A stretch of DNA of 8,242 nucleotides from Akkermansiaceae bacterium (GCA_018676385.1 JABHEX010000139.1:1-8242); one strand, 5' to 3'; shown: positions 1-6,998, counted from the stretch's first letter. Made by a program: numbers and translations. The notes: generated from the letters alone by a model not told the origin.

Positions 1-2
1 CT

Positions 3-1664
3 GCTCCAGCAGAATACCGACGTGGTGTCTATGAAGCGATGCGTGAAGAGCAGATGCATACGCGAATGTATCTGCGCCGAATGAATGAGTGCGGTATTAA
101 CTTTGGCGACTTGCCGCTCAACAATTACTTTTGGAAACTGGTATCGCCCATGGAGACTCCGATGGATTTTGTGACACGCCTGAATCTGACATTTGAGCAA
201 GCAAATCTTGATTTCTCTAAGCACTACGCTGCGTTATTTCGGCAGGCAGGTGACAAGAGTACGGCAGTGGTATTGGAAAAAATTTATCTTGATGAGATTG
301 GTCACGTTGGTCACGGGGTTAAATGGTTCAGGAAATGGAAGCAGCGTGGCTCGACCGATTGGCAGGCGTTCAAGACATCATTGACCTTTCCTCTCGCTCC
401 AGCCAAAGCAAAGGGAATCGCGCCTTTCAATGCCGAGGGACGTCGACTTGCTGGATTTGATGATGATTTCATTAATCGTCTCGATGTGTGTGAGCAATCG
501 CGAGGCAGAACTCCCGTGGTTCACTGGTTTAACCCAAATTCTGAATCTCACGTAGCAGCCAAGGTGTCGGGGCAGAGATTTCAGCCCAATCGAATGGAGT
601 CGGCGATGGAGTGCGATCTTGAAATGCTCACATTGGCTTGGTGTAGGAAAGATGACATCAGCATGTTACGTCAGCACCCAGGTAACGAGCATCTCTCATA
701 TCTCAAGCGGCGCGGGTTTGAATTGCCAGAATTTTTTGGTCTTGATTTGTGTAAAGAGAGGAAACTCGGTGGATTTAGGCCGTGGGCGTGGTCACCAGAG
801 TCATCAAAACAATTTGCAGTGCACGCTAGCCAGGTCTCCGCGAATGTTCCGTGGCAATGGCGTGAGTCACTGCCGTCGCTATGGCTGAGCAAGGAGATTG
901 GTCTTAAACTTGAACATGAACTTGGACGCAAAAGTGAGTCTGGTGTGTTTTGTAGAGATGTCCCGCATGCTATTGATAACATTAATATTCTACTACTATC
1001 TGGCGATGTTTTGCTCAAGGCAGCACATGCTTGTGCGGGGCGGGGACACAAGCGCATCAAGATAGGGGAGCCAATCCCAGAGGCGTGGATTGCCAAAAGA
1101 ATAGAAAAACATGGTGGGATTGCTGTGGAGCCCTGGCTTGAGCGTGTGCATGACTTCTCGATGCTTTATGAAATCAAGCCTGATAGTGTCAGCCTCATTG
1201 GAATGACCCACATGGAGAACGATGCTGCAGGGCGTTTTATTGGGAGTCTGGTTTGTCCAAAATGGGGATCTGGGCTGCCACCGAATGTAGCGAAGTTTTT
1301 GTTTAGTGATGCCGATATTACTACTCTTTATGGCGAGACAATACCTCAGTATTTTCCCACCCTGCTACCCGGATACGTCGGGCCAGTTGGTATCGATGCC
1401 ATGGTATATAGGCTGGCTGATGGTAGGCTTGGCCTTCGTGCGGTCGTTGAGCTCAATACTCGGATGACCATGGGTAGGGTAGCTTTAGAGTTACATAAAA
1501 AAACGGAACCCTCGCGCCGTGGTAGATTAAGCATTTTGCGTAAAAAAGACTTATCGGAAAGTGTGTTATCCACAATTTATTCACATGATATTAACAATCA
1601 AATCACATTTATTAACAACCCATTTATGGCGCGTGAGTTCATCGCTCAGTGGGAAATAGTCTAG
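3..1664 (+). CDS. DUF455 ferritin-like / ATP-grasp-like fusion protein (5' end outside window)
   Basis: The reading frame is open to the left edge and reads APAEYRRGVYEA before the first Met at base 39, so the true start lies upstream; residues are numbered from that Met. Residues 1-185 match my knowledge of DUF455, a family in the ferritin-like helical-bundle clan: ExxH at E4/H7, E53 in TFEQANLDF, a second ExxH at E86/H89 in DEIGHVGHG, and the SDWQAF-type tail. These carboxylates and histidines would bind two metal ions, as in di-iron oxidases and hydroxylases. Residues about 280-485 look like an ATP-grasp fold: K327 followed by a Gly-rich GRGH loop (334-337), EPW at 364-366, GxD at 451-453, and the metal-binding ExNxR at E471/N473/R475. 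The last 55 residues are unassigned. The substrate is unknown. The DUF455 call is strong; the ATP-grasp call is moderate and rests on motifs. No Shine-Dalgarno site or promoter can be judged. Confidence 0.85.
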   Translation, partial: APAEYRRGVYEAMREEQMHTRMYLRRMNECGINFGDLPLNNYFWKLVSPMETPMDFVTRLNLTFEQANLDFSKHYAALFRQAGDKSTAVVLEKIYLDEIGHVGHGVKWFRKWKQRGSTDWQAFKTSLTFPLAPAKAKGIAPFNAEGRRLAGFDDDFINRLDVCEQSRGRTPVVHWFNPNSESHVAAKVSGQRFQPNRMESAMECDLEMLTLAWCRKDDISMLRQHPGNEHLSYLKRRGFELPEFFGLDLCKERKLGGFRPWAWSPESSKQFAVHASQVSANVPWQWRESLPSLWLSKEIGLKLEHELGRKSESGVFCRDVPHAIDNINILLLSGDVLLKAAHACAGRGHKRIKIGEPIPEAWIAKRIEKHGGIAVEPWLERVHDFSMLYEIKPDSVSLIGMTHMENDAAGRFIGSLVCPKWGSGLPPNVAKFLFSDADITTLYGETIPQYFPTLLPGYVGPVGIDAMVYRLADGRLGLRAVVELNTRMTMGRVALELHKKTEPSRRGRLSILRKKDLSESVLSTIYSHDINNQITFINNPFMAREFIAQWEIV

Positions 1665-2004
1665 TTATACTATCTCATAAAAAATACACACTACTAACAC
1701 AAGTAGAACGTTATAGAATTATTTACACGCAAAAAAAGTAAATGCGTTTCTCGTGATGGTTACCATGTGCAGTAGAGCTTTATCAACATTTCCAGTCAAT
1801 TGTGTCTCACCTATCATATGAAGAACTAGTTTTGACGTTGTGGGGCGTATTATCAAGCAACTGGCGTGGAGTCATCTGTTTGCGTGATTAGGGAGTGGGC
1901 ATCAACTTGCCAGATGAATTATTTTTCGGATGTGGGCTCTTGTTGCCTATCTGGATCAGAAGGATGATGACATGGTAATGGTGCTTATCACAAGTGGTTG
2001 AATC
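1665..2004. other. Intergenic gap between convergent genes, no recognised gene
   Basis: This 340-base stretch lies between two converging genes. It is AT-rich at its left end. I read both strands and found only very short open frames, such as one of 21 codons beginning at 1756, with no recognisable protein similarity and no start signal. Small inverted repeats occur: ATTTAC/GTAAAT at 1721-1743 around an A7 run, and ATGGT-T-ACCAT at 1756-1766. Neither makes a convincing intrinsic terminator. It could be a decayed gene or plain spacer; nothing here decides which. Confidence 0.6.
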
Positions 2005-2670
2005 TTACTTGAAGACATCTAGGATGAGCACGATTTCACCTTTTGGCGGATGTTCTTTAAAGTATTTCAGTAAGACTTCGGCAGAATCCCTGTGGTAGGT
2101 TTCAAATTTCTTGCTCAGCTCGCGAGCAACACACACCCTGAGATTAGGATTGATATCAGTGAGGATTTCCAGCGTGGAGAGAAGTCGGTGAGGGGATTCA
2201 AAGAAAAGTGAGGTCTTGCCTGATGTGATTGCAGATTCTAGTGCCTTGCGGCGCTTGCCTTTTTTGACTGACAGGAAGCCGTCGAAGCTAAAAGCGTGTG
2301 TAGGGAAGCCTGAGCCCGCTAGGGCTGTGAGAACAGCTGACGGGCCAGGCAGCACGGTATATGGAATATTGTGTTCAATACTTGCTTGCATGAGGCGATA
2401 TCCTGGATCTGAGATGAGCGGCATGCCAGCATCTGATATGACGGCAATCTTGGTGCCGGTTTTTGCCTTTTCGATTAGTTCAGGTATCCTTCGTGCCTCG
2501 TTATGATCGTGCAGTGATATCAGTGGTTTATCTATATCGTGATGCTTCAGTAGCGACCCTGAGTGCCTGGTGTCTTCGCAAGCAATTACATTAGCATCAC
2601 GCAATACTTCTAATGCCCGTAAGGTGATGTCCGCCCGATTACCTATAGGGGTAGGGACAAATGAAATCAT
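2005..2670 (-). CDS. rsmI: 16S rRNA (cytidine-1402 2'-O)-methyltransferase RsmI, short form
   Basis: RsmI transfers a methyl group from S-adenosylmethionine to the 2'-hydroxyl of C1402 in the decoding centre of 16S rRNA, which tunes decoding fidelity. The 221-residue product carries the whole tetrapyrrole-methylase-type fold: TPIGN (7-11), EDTR (32-35), SDAGMPLISDPG (79-90), PGPSA (108-112), ESPHR (158-162) and ARELSKKFE (182-190), ending at GEIVLIL. E. coli RsmI is about 286 residues with an extra C-terminal domain; that domain is absent here, and the gene ends cleanly with TAA rather than by an obvious frameshift. The usual SDAGTP reads SDAGMP (Met83). It is the last gene of the bamD-lptE-rsmI run, starting 13 bases after the lptE stop. 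No Shine-Dalgarno site precedes the ATG, so translation may depend on coupling to lptE. The identification is very secure. Confidence 0.95.
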   Translation of the reverse strand: MISFVPTPIGNRADITLRALEVLRDANVIACEDTRHSGSLLKHHDIDKPLISLHDHNEARRIPELIEKAKTGTKIAVISDAGMPLISDPGYRLMQASIEHNIPYTVLPGPSAVLTALAGSGFPTHAFSFDGFLSVKKGKRRKALESAITSGKTSLFFESPHRLLSTLEILTDINPNLRVCVARELSKKFETYHRDSAEVLLKYFKEHPPKGEIVLILDVFK

Positions 2671-2683
2671 GGTAACAGCAATA

Positions 2684-3187
2684 TTAGAAGCCTTCTGAGA
2701 AACGCATCACCATGGATTCTGAGGCACGGCGAAGGGCATCAGGGAGTGCATTAGTTCGTGCGACATGGAGATTGCCACCGGCGAAGAATCGGGTAGTGCC
2801 TCGGGATTCGCCTTCCTCGAGTATGAGTGCTGGATTGCGGGCATCGCGTAACACCCATTCGATGCTTATATCCATACTTAGTTCCTCCGATCTTAAGCTG
2901 TCTAGCCGAGAGGAGCGAACCTGGTCGTAGTCAACCTGGGTAATTCGTCCTTCCAGAATTGCATCTGCTCGAGCTGATGTAGCGATCCTGTATGTGCCGT
3001 CACGAGTTATAGCGCTCACTGCGCTGTTGGTTGCATGTGACTCAGCGCGCACCAATAGAGTATCATTTTCAAATAATGGTATATGTATAGTTTTAACATG
3101 TGAGAGGTGAATGGGTTTTGCTCCTCCCAGGCGATACCCTGAGCAGGATGACAAAAGAAGGGCGAAAGCGAATAGATACTTGAGCAT
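2684..3187 (-). CDS. lptE: LptE-like LPS-assembly lipoprotein
   Basis: The 167-residue product begins with a short charged and hydrophobic signal peptide and a lipobox, LLLSSCSGY, with Cys15 as the expected lipidation site. The GYRLGG segment just after the Cys is typical of LptE proteins. LptE is an outer-membrane lipoprotein that plugs the LptD beta-barrel and helps deliver lipopolysaccharide to the cell surface. The remainder has alternating beta-strand patterns (KTIHIPLFEND, a strand-rich middle, then IEWVLRDA) and a final helix with a DALRRASESM segment, all consistent with the LptE fold. The length is close to that of known LptE proteins. It lies between a BamD-like lipoprotein gene and rsmI on the same strand. 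The 44 bases between the bamD stop and this ATG contain no Shine-Dalgarno motif. LptE sequences diverge widely, so the call rests on the lipobox, size, beta pattern and context. Confidence 0.8.
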   Translation of the reverse strand: MLKYLFAFALLLSSCSGYRLGGAKPIHLSHVKTIHIPLFENDTLLVRAESHATNSAVSAITRDGTYRIATSARADAILEGRITQVDYDQVRSSRLDSLRSEELSMDISIEWVLRDARNPALILEEGESRGTTRFFAGGNLHVARTNALPDALRRASESMVMRFSEGF

Positions 3188-3231
3188 GGTATGGGTGGGT
3201 GGCGGGTGCTTGTATTGTTACTCGCGATTAT

Positions 3232-4179
3232 TTAGCCGCCAAGATCTGTTATGCGTTGCTTGGCAAGGTCGTGGTAGGACCCGCTTTTGACCTTACGTAG
3301 TAATTCACGGTAGTAAAAAAGAGCGGCTTTGTTCTGGCCTTTCTTTCGGTAGAATTCGGCTGTTTCGTAGCTGCGTTGAACATCTTGGGCTCGGAGGGTG
3401 ACAAGTCTCTTGCGGGCATCAGTGGCGCGGCTGTGGCTTGGGTAGAGTCTAATGAGCTCGCTGTAAATCTCACGAGCTCGATCCACATGAGCGGTATTTT
3501 GATTGCCGCGTTTTGCTTTGAGCGTCAAAATTTCACCCTGCTGGTAGAGTGCTTCTGGGGCGTTACCGCTATTAGGATAATCTAGAGCGATTCGCTGGTA
3601 AGCAGCGATTGCTTTATTTGCGTTGCCGTTTCGCTGCCACACGCGTGCGATGGCGTACTGTGCTTTGGGTGCTGATGTTGCGCGTGGGGCATTGTCTCTG
3701 ACATTACCGAGCATTTCTTCAATATTCTCTGGTCCGATACTTGTTTTCATACCGAGAAAACTATTTTGAATTACGCCATTTGCAGCTGCATGCGCAACGG
3801 TCTCTTGGCGGCTAATTGCTGCTGCGTAATGCGGGCTGCTGGGAAAGCGTGCAATCACGTCTTGATAGGCCTCAAAGGCTTTGAGCAGGTCGCCCTGTTG
3901 GTCGAGGATTCTTGCTTGTGCATATTTCGCTTCGGCCGCGGAGTTGGTTTGCGGGTATTGCTTAAAGATGGCTTTGTAGGTGGATAGTGCCTTGCTATTT
4001 TTCTTGGCGGCTTCGTAAGCACGTCCCTGGGAGAGCATGGCATCAGCCTCTGCGGCTTCATTTTGATTTGATATTCCTGAGGCGATGGGAAGCTGGTCGT
4101 CGTCATTAGAGCCGCAGGATGTGAAAGCTGAGACACACATGATACTTATTACCACGTTAAGAAATTTCTTGATGTGCAT
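3232..4179 (-). CDS. bamD: BamD-like outer-membrane TPR lipoprotein
   Basis: The 315-residue product has a basic start (MHIKKF), a hydrophobic stretch, and a lipobox FTSCGS with Cys22, so it should be a lipoprotein. The mature part is almost entirely helical, with tetratricopeptide-like repeats at roughly 45-78, 83-116, 170-205, 207-247 and 270-300, several ending in the YP or FP turn (QYPQT, RFPSS, DYPNS, LYPSH) characteristic of BamD/YbgF-type repeats. BamD (YfiO) is the essential lipoprotein of the BAM complex that inserts beta-barrel proteins into the outer membrane. E. coli BamD is shorter, about 245 residues; the extra length here lies in a linker (about 120-165) and an extra C-terminal repeat. 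It is the first gene of a probable operon with lptE and rsmI. A generic TPR lipoprotein such as a CpoB/YbgF-like factor is the main alternative. Confidence 0.75.
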   Translation of the reverse strand: MHIKKFLNVVISIMCVSAFTSCGSNDDDQLPIASGISNQNEAAEADAMLSQGRAYEAAKKNSKALSTYKAIFKQYPQTNSAAEAKYAQARILDQQGDLLKAFEAYQDVIARFPSSPHYAAAISRQETVAHAAANGVIQNSFLGMKTSIGPENIEEMLGNVRDNAPRATSAPKAQYAIARVWQRNGNANKAIAAYQRIALDYPNSGNAPEALYQQGEILTLKAKRGNQNTAHVDRAREIYSELIRLYPSHSRATDARKRLVTLRAQDVQRSYETAEFYRKKGQNKAALFYYRELLRKVKSGSYHDLAKQRITDLGG

Positions 4180-4185
4180 AGTTGC

Positions 4186-4214
4186 AAGATAATGAATCCT
4201 TTAAGCCTTGCCAA
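4186..4214 (-). promoter_or_regulatory. Candidate sigma70-type promoter for the bamD-lptE-rsmI operon
   Basis: Read on the minus strand, TTGGCA (4209-4214) and TATCTT (4186-4191) are separated by exactly 17 bases. They match the -35 and -10 consensus at 5 of 6 and 4 of 6 positions. The -10 hexamer ends only 6 bases before the bamD ATG (first base 4179), so transcription would begin at or very near the start codon, giving a leaderless or nearly leaderless message. If the true gene start were further inside, the leader would be longer. This is based on consensus matching only. Confidence 0.45.
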
Positions 4215-4296
4215 GAATAACTCTCGGGAAAAACAGGGTCTTTATTGAGTCTGATGGGCTATCTTGCATGAGTTGTAGATTTTTTATTGATGACCG

Positions 4297-4323
4297 GTTT
4301 TAGTAACCAAGTTTTAGTCGCCA
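4297..4323. repeat. Two tandem 13-base direct repeats, GTTTTAGTNNCCA
   Basis: GTTTTAGTAACCA (4297-4309) and GTTTTAGTCGCCA (4311-4323) are 11/13 identical and 14 bases apart start to start. A third partial copy, ATTTTAG, lies at 4337-4343. They sit in the divergent spacer between the bamD-like gene and rnhB. They could be a binding site for a regulator, or chance similarity in AT-rich DNA. Confidence 0.35.
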
Positions 4324-4382
4324 TAGCTGACCATCAATTTTAGAGCGTGCCTTTTAATGATCGACAGGGCACGATTGGTTTT

Positions 4383-4997
4383 ATGCCCGATATGGAACGT
4401 GAATGTGCGCTGCAACAGGCAGGTTATGAGCTTGTTGCTGGTATTGACGAAGCAGGAAGGGGGCCTTTGGCCGGTCCTGTATCAGCAGCAGCTGTAATTT
4501 TGCCTGAGGGTTTTACGCACGACGTGTTAGATGATTCAAAAAAGATCACAGCAAGGAAGAGGGAGCGGCTTTACGAGGAGTTAACAGGACGACGTGATAT
4601 TATGTGGTCATTGTCTTATGCAGAATCTGAAGAAATTGATGGGGTTAATATTTTGAGAGCCACGCATGCCGCTATGGGGCGTGCGGCCCAAGGTCTTGTT
4701 AGGTTGCCAGATTACTGTGTGATCGATGGGTTGCCAGTTCCTGGTTTCCCCATTGAGTCAGAGGGTATTATCAAAGGCGATGGGAAGTCGCTTTCTATTG
4801 CAGCAGCGAGTATTATTGCCAAGGTCTCACGTGACCAGAGGATGATTGAGTATGCGGAGTTATATCCGGGATACGGCTTTGAGCAGCATAAGGGTTATGG
4901 AACAAAGCAGCATCTTGAGGCATTACGTAAAATAGGGCCGTGCCCGATCCACCGAAGGAGTTTTGCGCCGGTCAGACAGCTTATGCTTGATATTTGA
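4383..4997 (+). CDS. rnhB: Ribonuclease HII
   Basis: RNase HII cleaves the RNA strand of RNA-DNA hybrids and starts the removal of single ribonucleotides left in DNA by replication. From the ATG at 4383 the product has 204 residues. Near its start is the signature GIDEAGRGPLAGPV, which supplies the catalytic Asp-Glu pair and the GRG motif that recognises the ribonucleotide. Further on come DDSKK, VIDGLP (third acidic residue), KGDGKSLSIAAASIIAKVSRD (the DxxS/AAASI/AKVxRD block with the fourth acid), and YGTKQHLEAL with the conserved late Tyr. All elements of a full-length active enzyme are present. The frame is also open to a GTG at 4347, just after an in-frame stop, giving 216 residues; I prefer the ATG at 4383 because family members usually begin close to the E-x-L-x-x-x-G-Y segment. 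Neither start has a good Shine-Dalgarno site. It stands alone, divergent from bamD and convergent with the epimerase gene. Confidence 0.95.
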   Translation: MPDMERECALQQAGYELVAGIDEAGRGPLAGPVSAAAVILPEGFTHDVLDDSKKITARKRERLYEELTGRRDIMWSLSYAESEEIDGVNILRATHAAMGRAAQGLVRLPDYCVIDGLPVPGFPIESEGIIKGDGKSLSIAAASIIAKVSRDQRMIEYAELYPGYGFEQHKGYGTKQHLEALRKIGPCPIHRRSFAPVRQLMLDI

Positions 4998-5068
4998 TTC
5001 CGTAATTAAGGTGTTTAGCGCAGCTTTGTCTCGTGCATTATAAATGCCGCGGCTATATGACTGAGTCT

Positions 5069-5082
5069 TTGGCGGTTGCCAA
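5069..5082. terminator. Small hairpin between convergent rnhB and epimerase genes
   Basis: TTGGC-GGTT-GCCAA forms a perfect five-pair stem with a four-base loop, about 70 bases after the rnhB stop and 37 bases beyond the epimerase stop. On the plus strand it is followed by TGATTTTG, a weak T-rich tail. The position suits a shared terminator, but the stem is short and the U-tract poor. Confidence 0.25.
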
Positions 5083-5119
5083 TGATTTTGCTGACAGGTT
5101 ATGTTTGTCCTGCTTTAGA

Positions 5120-6046
5120 TTACTTCAGTGCTTTATCCTTAAAGAAATCCAGGGTAGCAGCGAGGCCCTCCTCAAGTGTATGTTTAGGTCGCCAGCCAGA
5201 TTTCTTTAGCTTTTCAGCAGAAGCTCTTGAGTGCCTAACATCTCCAGCTCGTTCATTTGCATAGACGATTTTTGATTTTGTTTGAATTGATGCGAGGATA
5301 TTTTGAGCTAGCTCATTGATGGTGATTTTTTCGCCGTATCCCACATTATAAGTGCCGTGTATGTCATCGTTGAAAGCGGTAAAAACGAGAGCATCAACAA
5401 TATCTTTAACATAGATGAAGTCGCGTGTTTGTTGTCCATCACCATGAATGGTAATGTCTTGGCCTTTAACTGCTTTTTCTATGAATATGGGTACTGCAGC
5501 AGCGTATGCCCCCTTGGGGTCTTGGCGTGGACCAAAAACATTGAAAAACCGGAGCGAAGTGGTTTGTAGCTTGCCTTCAGCTTGGAACATCTTCAGATAA
5601 TATTCCCCATCGAGTTTGGTGATTGCATAGGGGCTTTGCGGTTCTGGCGGCATGGTTTCAATCTTGGGAACTGTCGGATTGTTTCCATAGTTGGCAGCCG
5701 AAGATGCAAATATAATTTTTGTTACCCCAGCGGAGTGGGCCTCTTCAAGCACGTTAAGTAAGCCGTTGACGTTGATTTCTATACACTCGGTAATTTTACT
5801 CATCGATTCTGGGACAGAAACCATTGCAGCCATGTGGAAAATGTAGTCAATGCCGCTGACAGCCTTCTTAACGAGCGCTCGGTCTGTAATTGAGCCTTCG
5901 ATGAAATCACACTCAAGACCATCCAGGTTGTGACGATGTCCAGTGCGTAAGTTATCTAAAACACGAATCGTTTCGGCTTTACCCTGGAAGTGCTCCACGA
6001 TGTGCGAGCCTATAAAGCCTGATCCACCTGTTACTAATATCCTCAT
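5120..6046 (-). CDS. NAD-dependent UDP-hexose 4-epimerase-like protein (extended SDR)
   Basis: The 308-residue product is an extended short-chain dehydrogenase/reductase of the GalE/WbpP type. It has the NAD-binding GGSGFIG (GxxGxxG at 7, 10, 13), Asp31 at the end of strand 2 for the NAD ribose, SSAANYG with the catalytic Ser116, and the catalytic pair Tyr140/Lys144 in YAITK. LRFFNVFGPRQDP (165-177) followed by GAYAA resembles the segment seen in UDP-GlcNAc/UDP-Glc 4-epimerases, and HGDGQQTRDFIYVKD (201-215) is the usual sugar-nucleotide binding block. The reaction is most likely interconversion of UDP-glucose/UDP-galactose or their N-acetyl forms in the cytoplasm; the exact sugar cannot be told from sequence. 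It follows the nucleotidyltransferase gene by 9 bases, so the two are surely cotranscribed. Only a weak purine stretch, AAAAGAAAA, precedes its ATG. Confidence 0.9.
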   Translation of the reverse strand: MRILVTGGSGFIGSHIVEHFQGKAETIRVLDNLRTGHRHNLDGLECDFIEGSITDRALVKKAVSGIDYIFHMAAMVSVPESMSKITECIEINVNGLLNVLEEAHSAGVTKIIFASSAANYGNNPTVPKIETMPPEPQSPYAITKLDGEYYLKMFQAEGKLQTTSLRFFNVFGPRQDPKGAYAAAVPIFIEKAVKGQDITIHGDGQQTRDFIYVKDIVDALVFTAFNDDIHGTYNVGYGEKITINELAQNILASIQTKSKIVYANERAGDVRHSRASAEKLKKSGWRPKHTLEEGLAATLDFFKDKALK

Positions 6047-6055
6047 AGTTTTCTT

Positions 6056-6967
6056 TTATTGGAGCGAACTAGGGTAGTCTCCAGCTTCGATGAGCTTTCT
6101 TATATTGGCGACAACGTAAGGTTTATCTTCAGGGTAAGTGACTCCAAACCACGAACTGGAAGTTTCTAGGATTTTGCAGTCAGCTTTACCGTCTCGGATT
6201 AATTCATCAATGAGAGTGGGGATGTAGCACTCTGATTTCATTTCTTCACCATGGTTTTTGAGGAATTCGATGAAGTGTTTTTCTAAATGTTTAAAGAGAT
6301 CTGCAGTGAATCCCCAGAAATTCATCGAAGCGATAGCGCCCTCGGGAATCGCTCTTTTTTCTCCATTTAACCAGTTGCCGCGGATCGCTTTGTCGTCTTC
6401 TCTGCTTATTTCAGTGACTTCCTCAACATCTTTCAAGAAGCCATCAGATCCCGAGCAAATACCGCGGTTTACATTACCATGTTCTGAGAGTGTTTTTGTT
6501 AACTGGTAGCCCACCATGCCATAATGAGAAATGTCATTGCTGGAATTATTCGATTGCTGAAAATATTTTATCACTTGGAGATAAGAATCAGCTCCATAGA
6601 AATCGTCTGCATTGATTACTGCGAATGGTCCAGAAATAGTATCTCGAGCAGCGCGTACCGCATGAATAGTGCCCCATGGTTTGTTACGACCATCGGGAAC
6701 AGAGAATCCTGCGGGGAGGTCATCCAATTTTTGAAACACGTAGTCGACCTCAATTTTGCTACTGAATTTTGATCCGATAGCTTGTTTGAAAAGCTCCGCA
6801 AAATCCTCACGGATAATGAACACTACGCGACTGAAGCCTGCACGTATGGCATCGTAGACAGAGTAGTCGAGAACGGATTCTCCGTTCGGTCCCATGGGAT
6901 CCATTTGTTTGAGGCCGCCGTATCGGCTGCCCATTCCGGCGGCGAGAACGAGAAGGGTGGAATTCAT
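6056..6967 (-). CDS. Sugar-phosphate nucleotidyltransferase family protein
   Basis: The 303-residue product begins with LAAGMGSRYGGLKQ (8-21), a variant of the nucleotide-binding GxGTR...K signature of sugar-1-phosphate nucleotidyltransferases. PWGT (97-100) and NADDFYG (119-125), with the metal-binding acidic pair D121/D122, complete the Rossmann-like catalytic core; MNFWGF (215-220) and SWFGVTYPEDK (272-282) belong to the later sugar-binding part. Such enzymes join an NTP and a sugar-1-phosphate to give an NDP-sugar and pyrophosphate. This sub-family has the YGGLKQ form instead of the usual Rxx-P-x-TK, so the nucleotide and sugar cannot be assigned with confidence. The epimerase gene follows 9 bases later, which suggests that the pair makes and then epimerises one activated sugar. 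A promoter match lies at 6999-7027. The ATG at 6965-6967 is followed immediately by the first beta strand, which supports this start. Confidence 0.85.
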   Translation of the reverse strand: MNSTLLVLAAGMGSRYGGLKQMDPMGPNGESVLDYSVYDAIRAGFSRVVFIIREDFAELFKQAIGSKFSSKIEVDYVFQKLDDLPAGFSVPDGRNKPWGTIHAVRAARDTISGPFAVINADDFYGADSYLQVIKYFQQSNNSSNDISHYGMVGYQLTKTLSEHGNVNRGICSGSDGFLKDVEEVTEISREDDKAIRGNWLNGEKRAIPEGAIASMNFWGFTADLFKHLEKHFIEFLKNHGEEMKSECYIPTLIDELIRDGKADCKILETSSSWFGVTYPEDKPYVVANIRKLIEAGDYPSSLQ

Positions 6968-6998
6968 AAGAAAAAATGAAATTTATTATTACTCACCT

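Noticed and set aside
671..1096. A 141-codon open frame on the minus strand inside the DUF455 gene
   Set aside because: It is antisense to a strongly conserved protein sequence, has no recognisable domain, and is rich in Ser/Pro/Arg as expected for a shadow frame.
1656..1673. ATAGT/ACTAT inverted repeat overlapping the DUF455-fusion stop codon, considered as a terminator
   Set aside because: It has only five A/T-rich pairs with an eight-base loop and no T-run after it.
1721..1747. H-type pseudoknot reading of the interleaved repeats
   Set aside because: Both crossing loops would be zero bases long, which is not sterically possible with stems of 6 and 4 pairs.
2216..2506. A 96-codon plus-strand open frame opposite rsmI
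   Set aside because: It lies wholly over conserved RsmI motifs and shows no protein family features.
3855..4136. A 93-codon minus-strand frame within the bamD-like gene
   Set aside because: It is the same strand in a different frame, with a low-complexity Pro/Arg/Lys-rich product and no start signal; the TPR frame explains the region.
5035..5047. GCATT-ATA-AATGC hairpin after rnhB
   Set aside because: It has a three-base loop, a five-pair stem and no U-tract; chance is a sufficient explanation.
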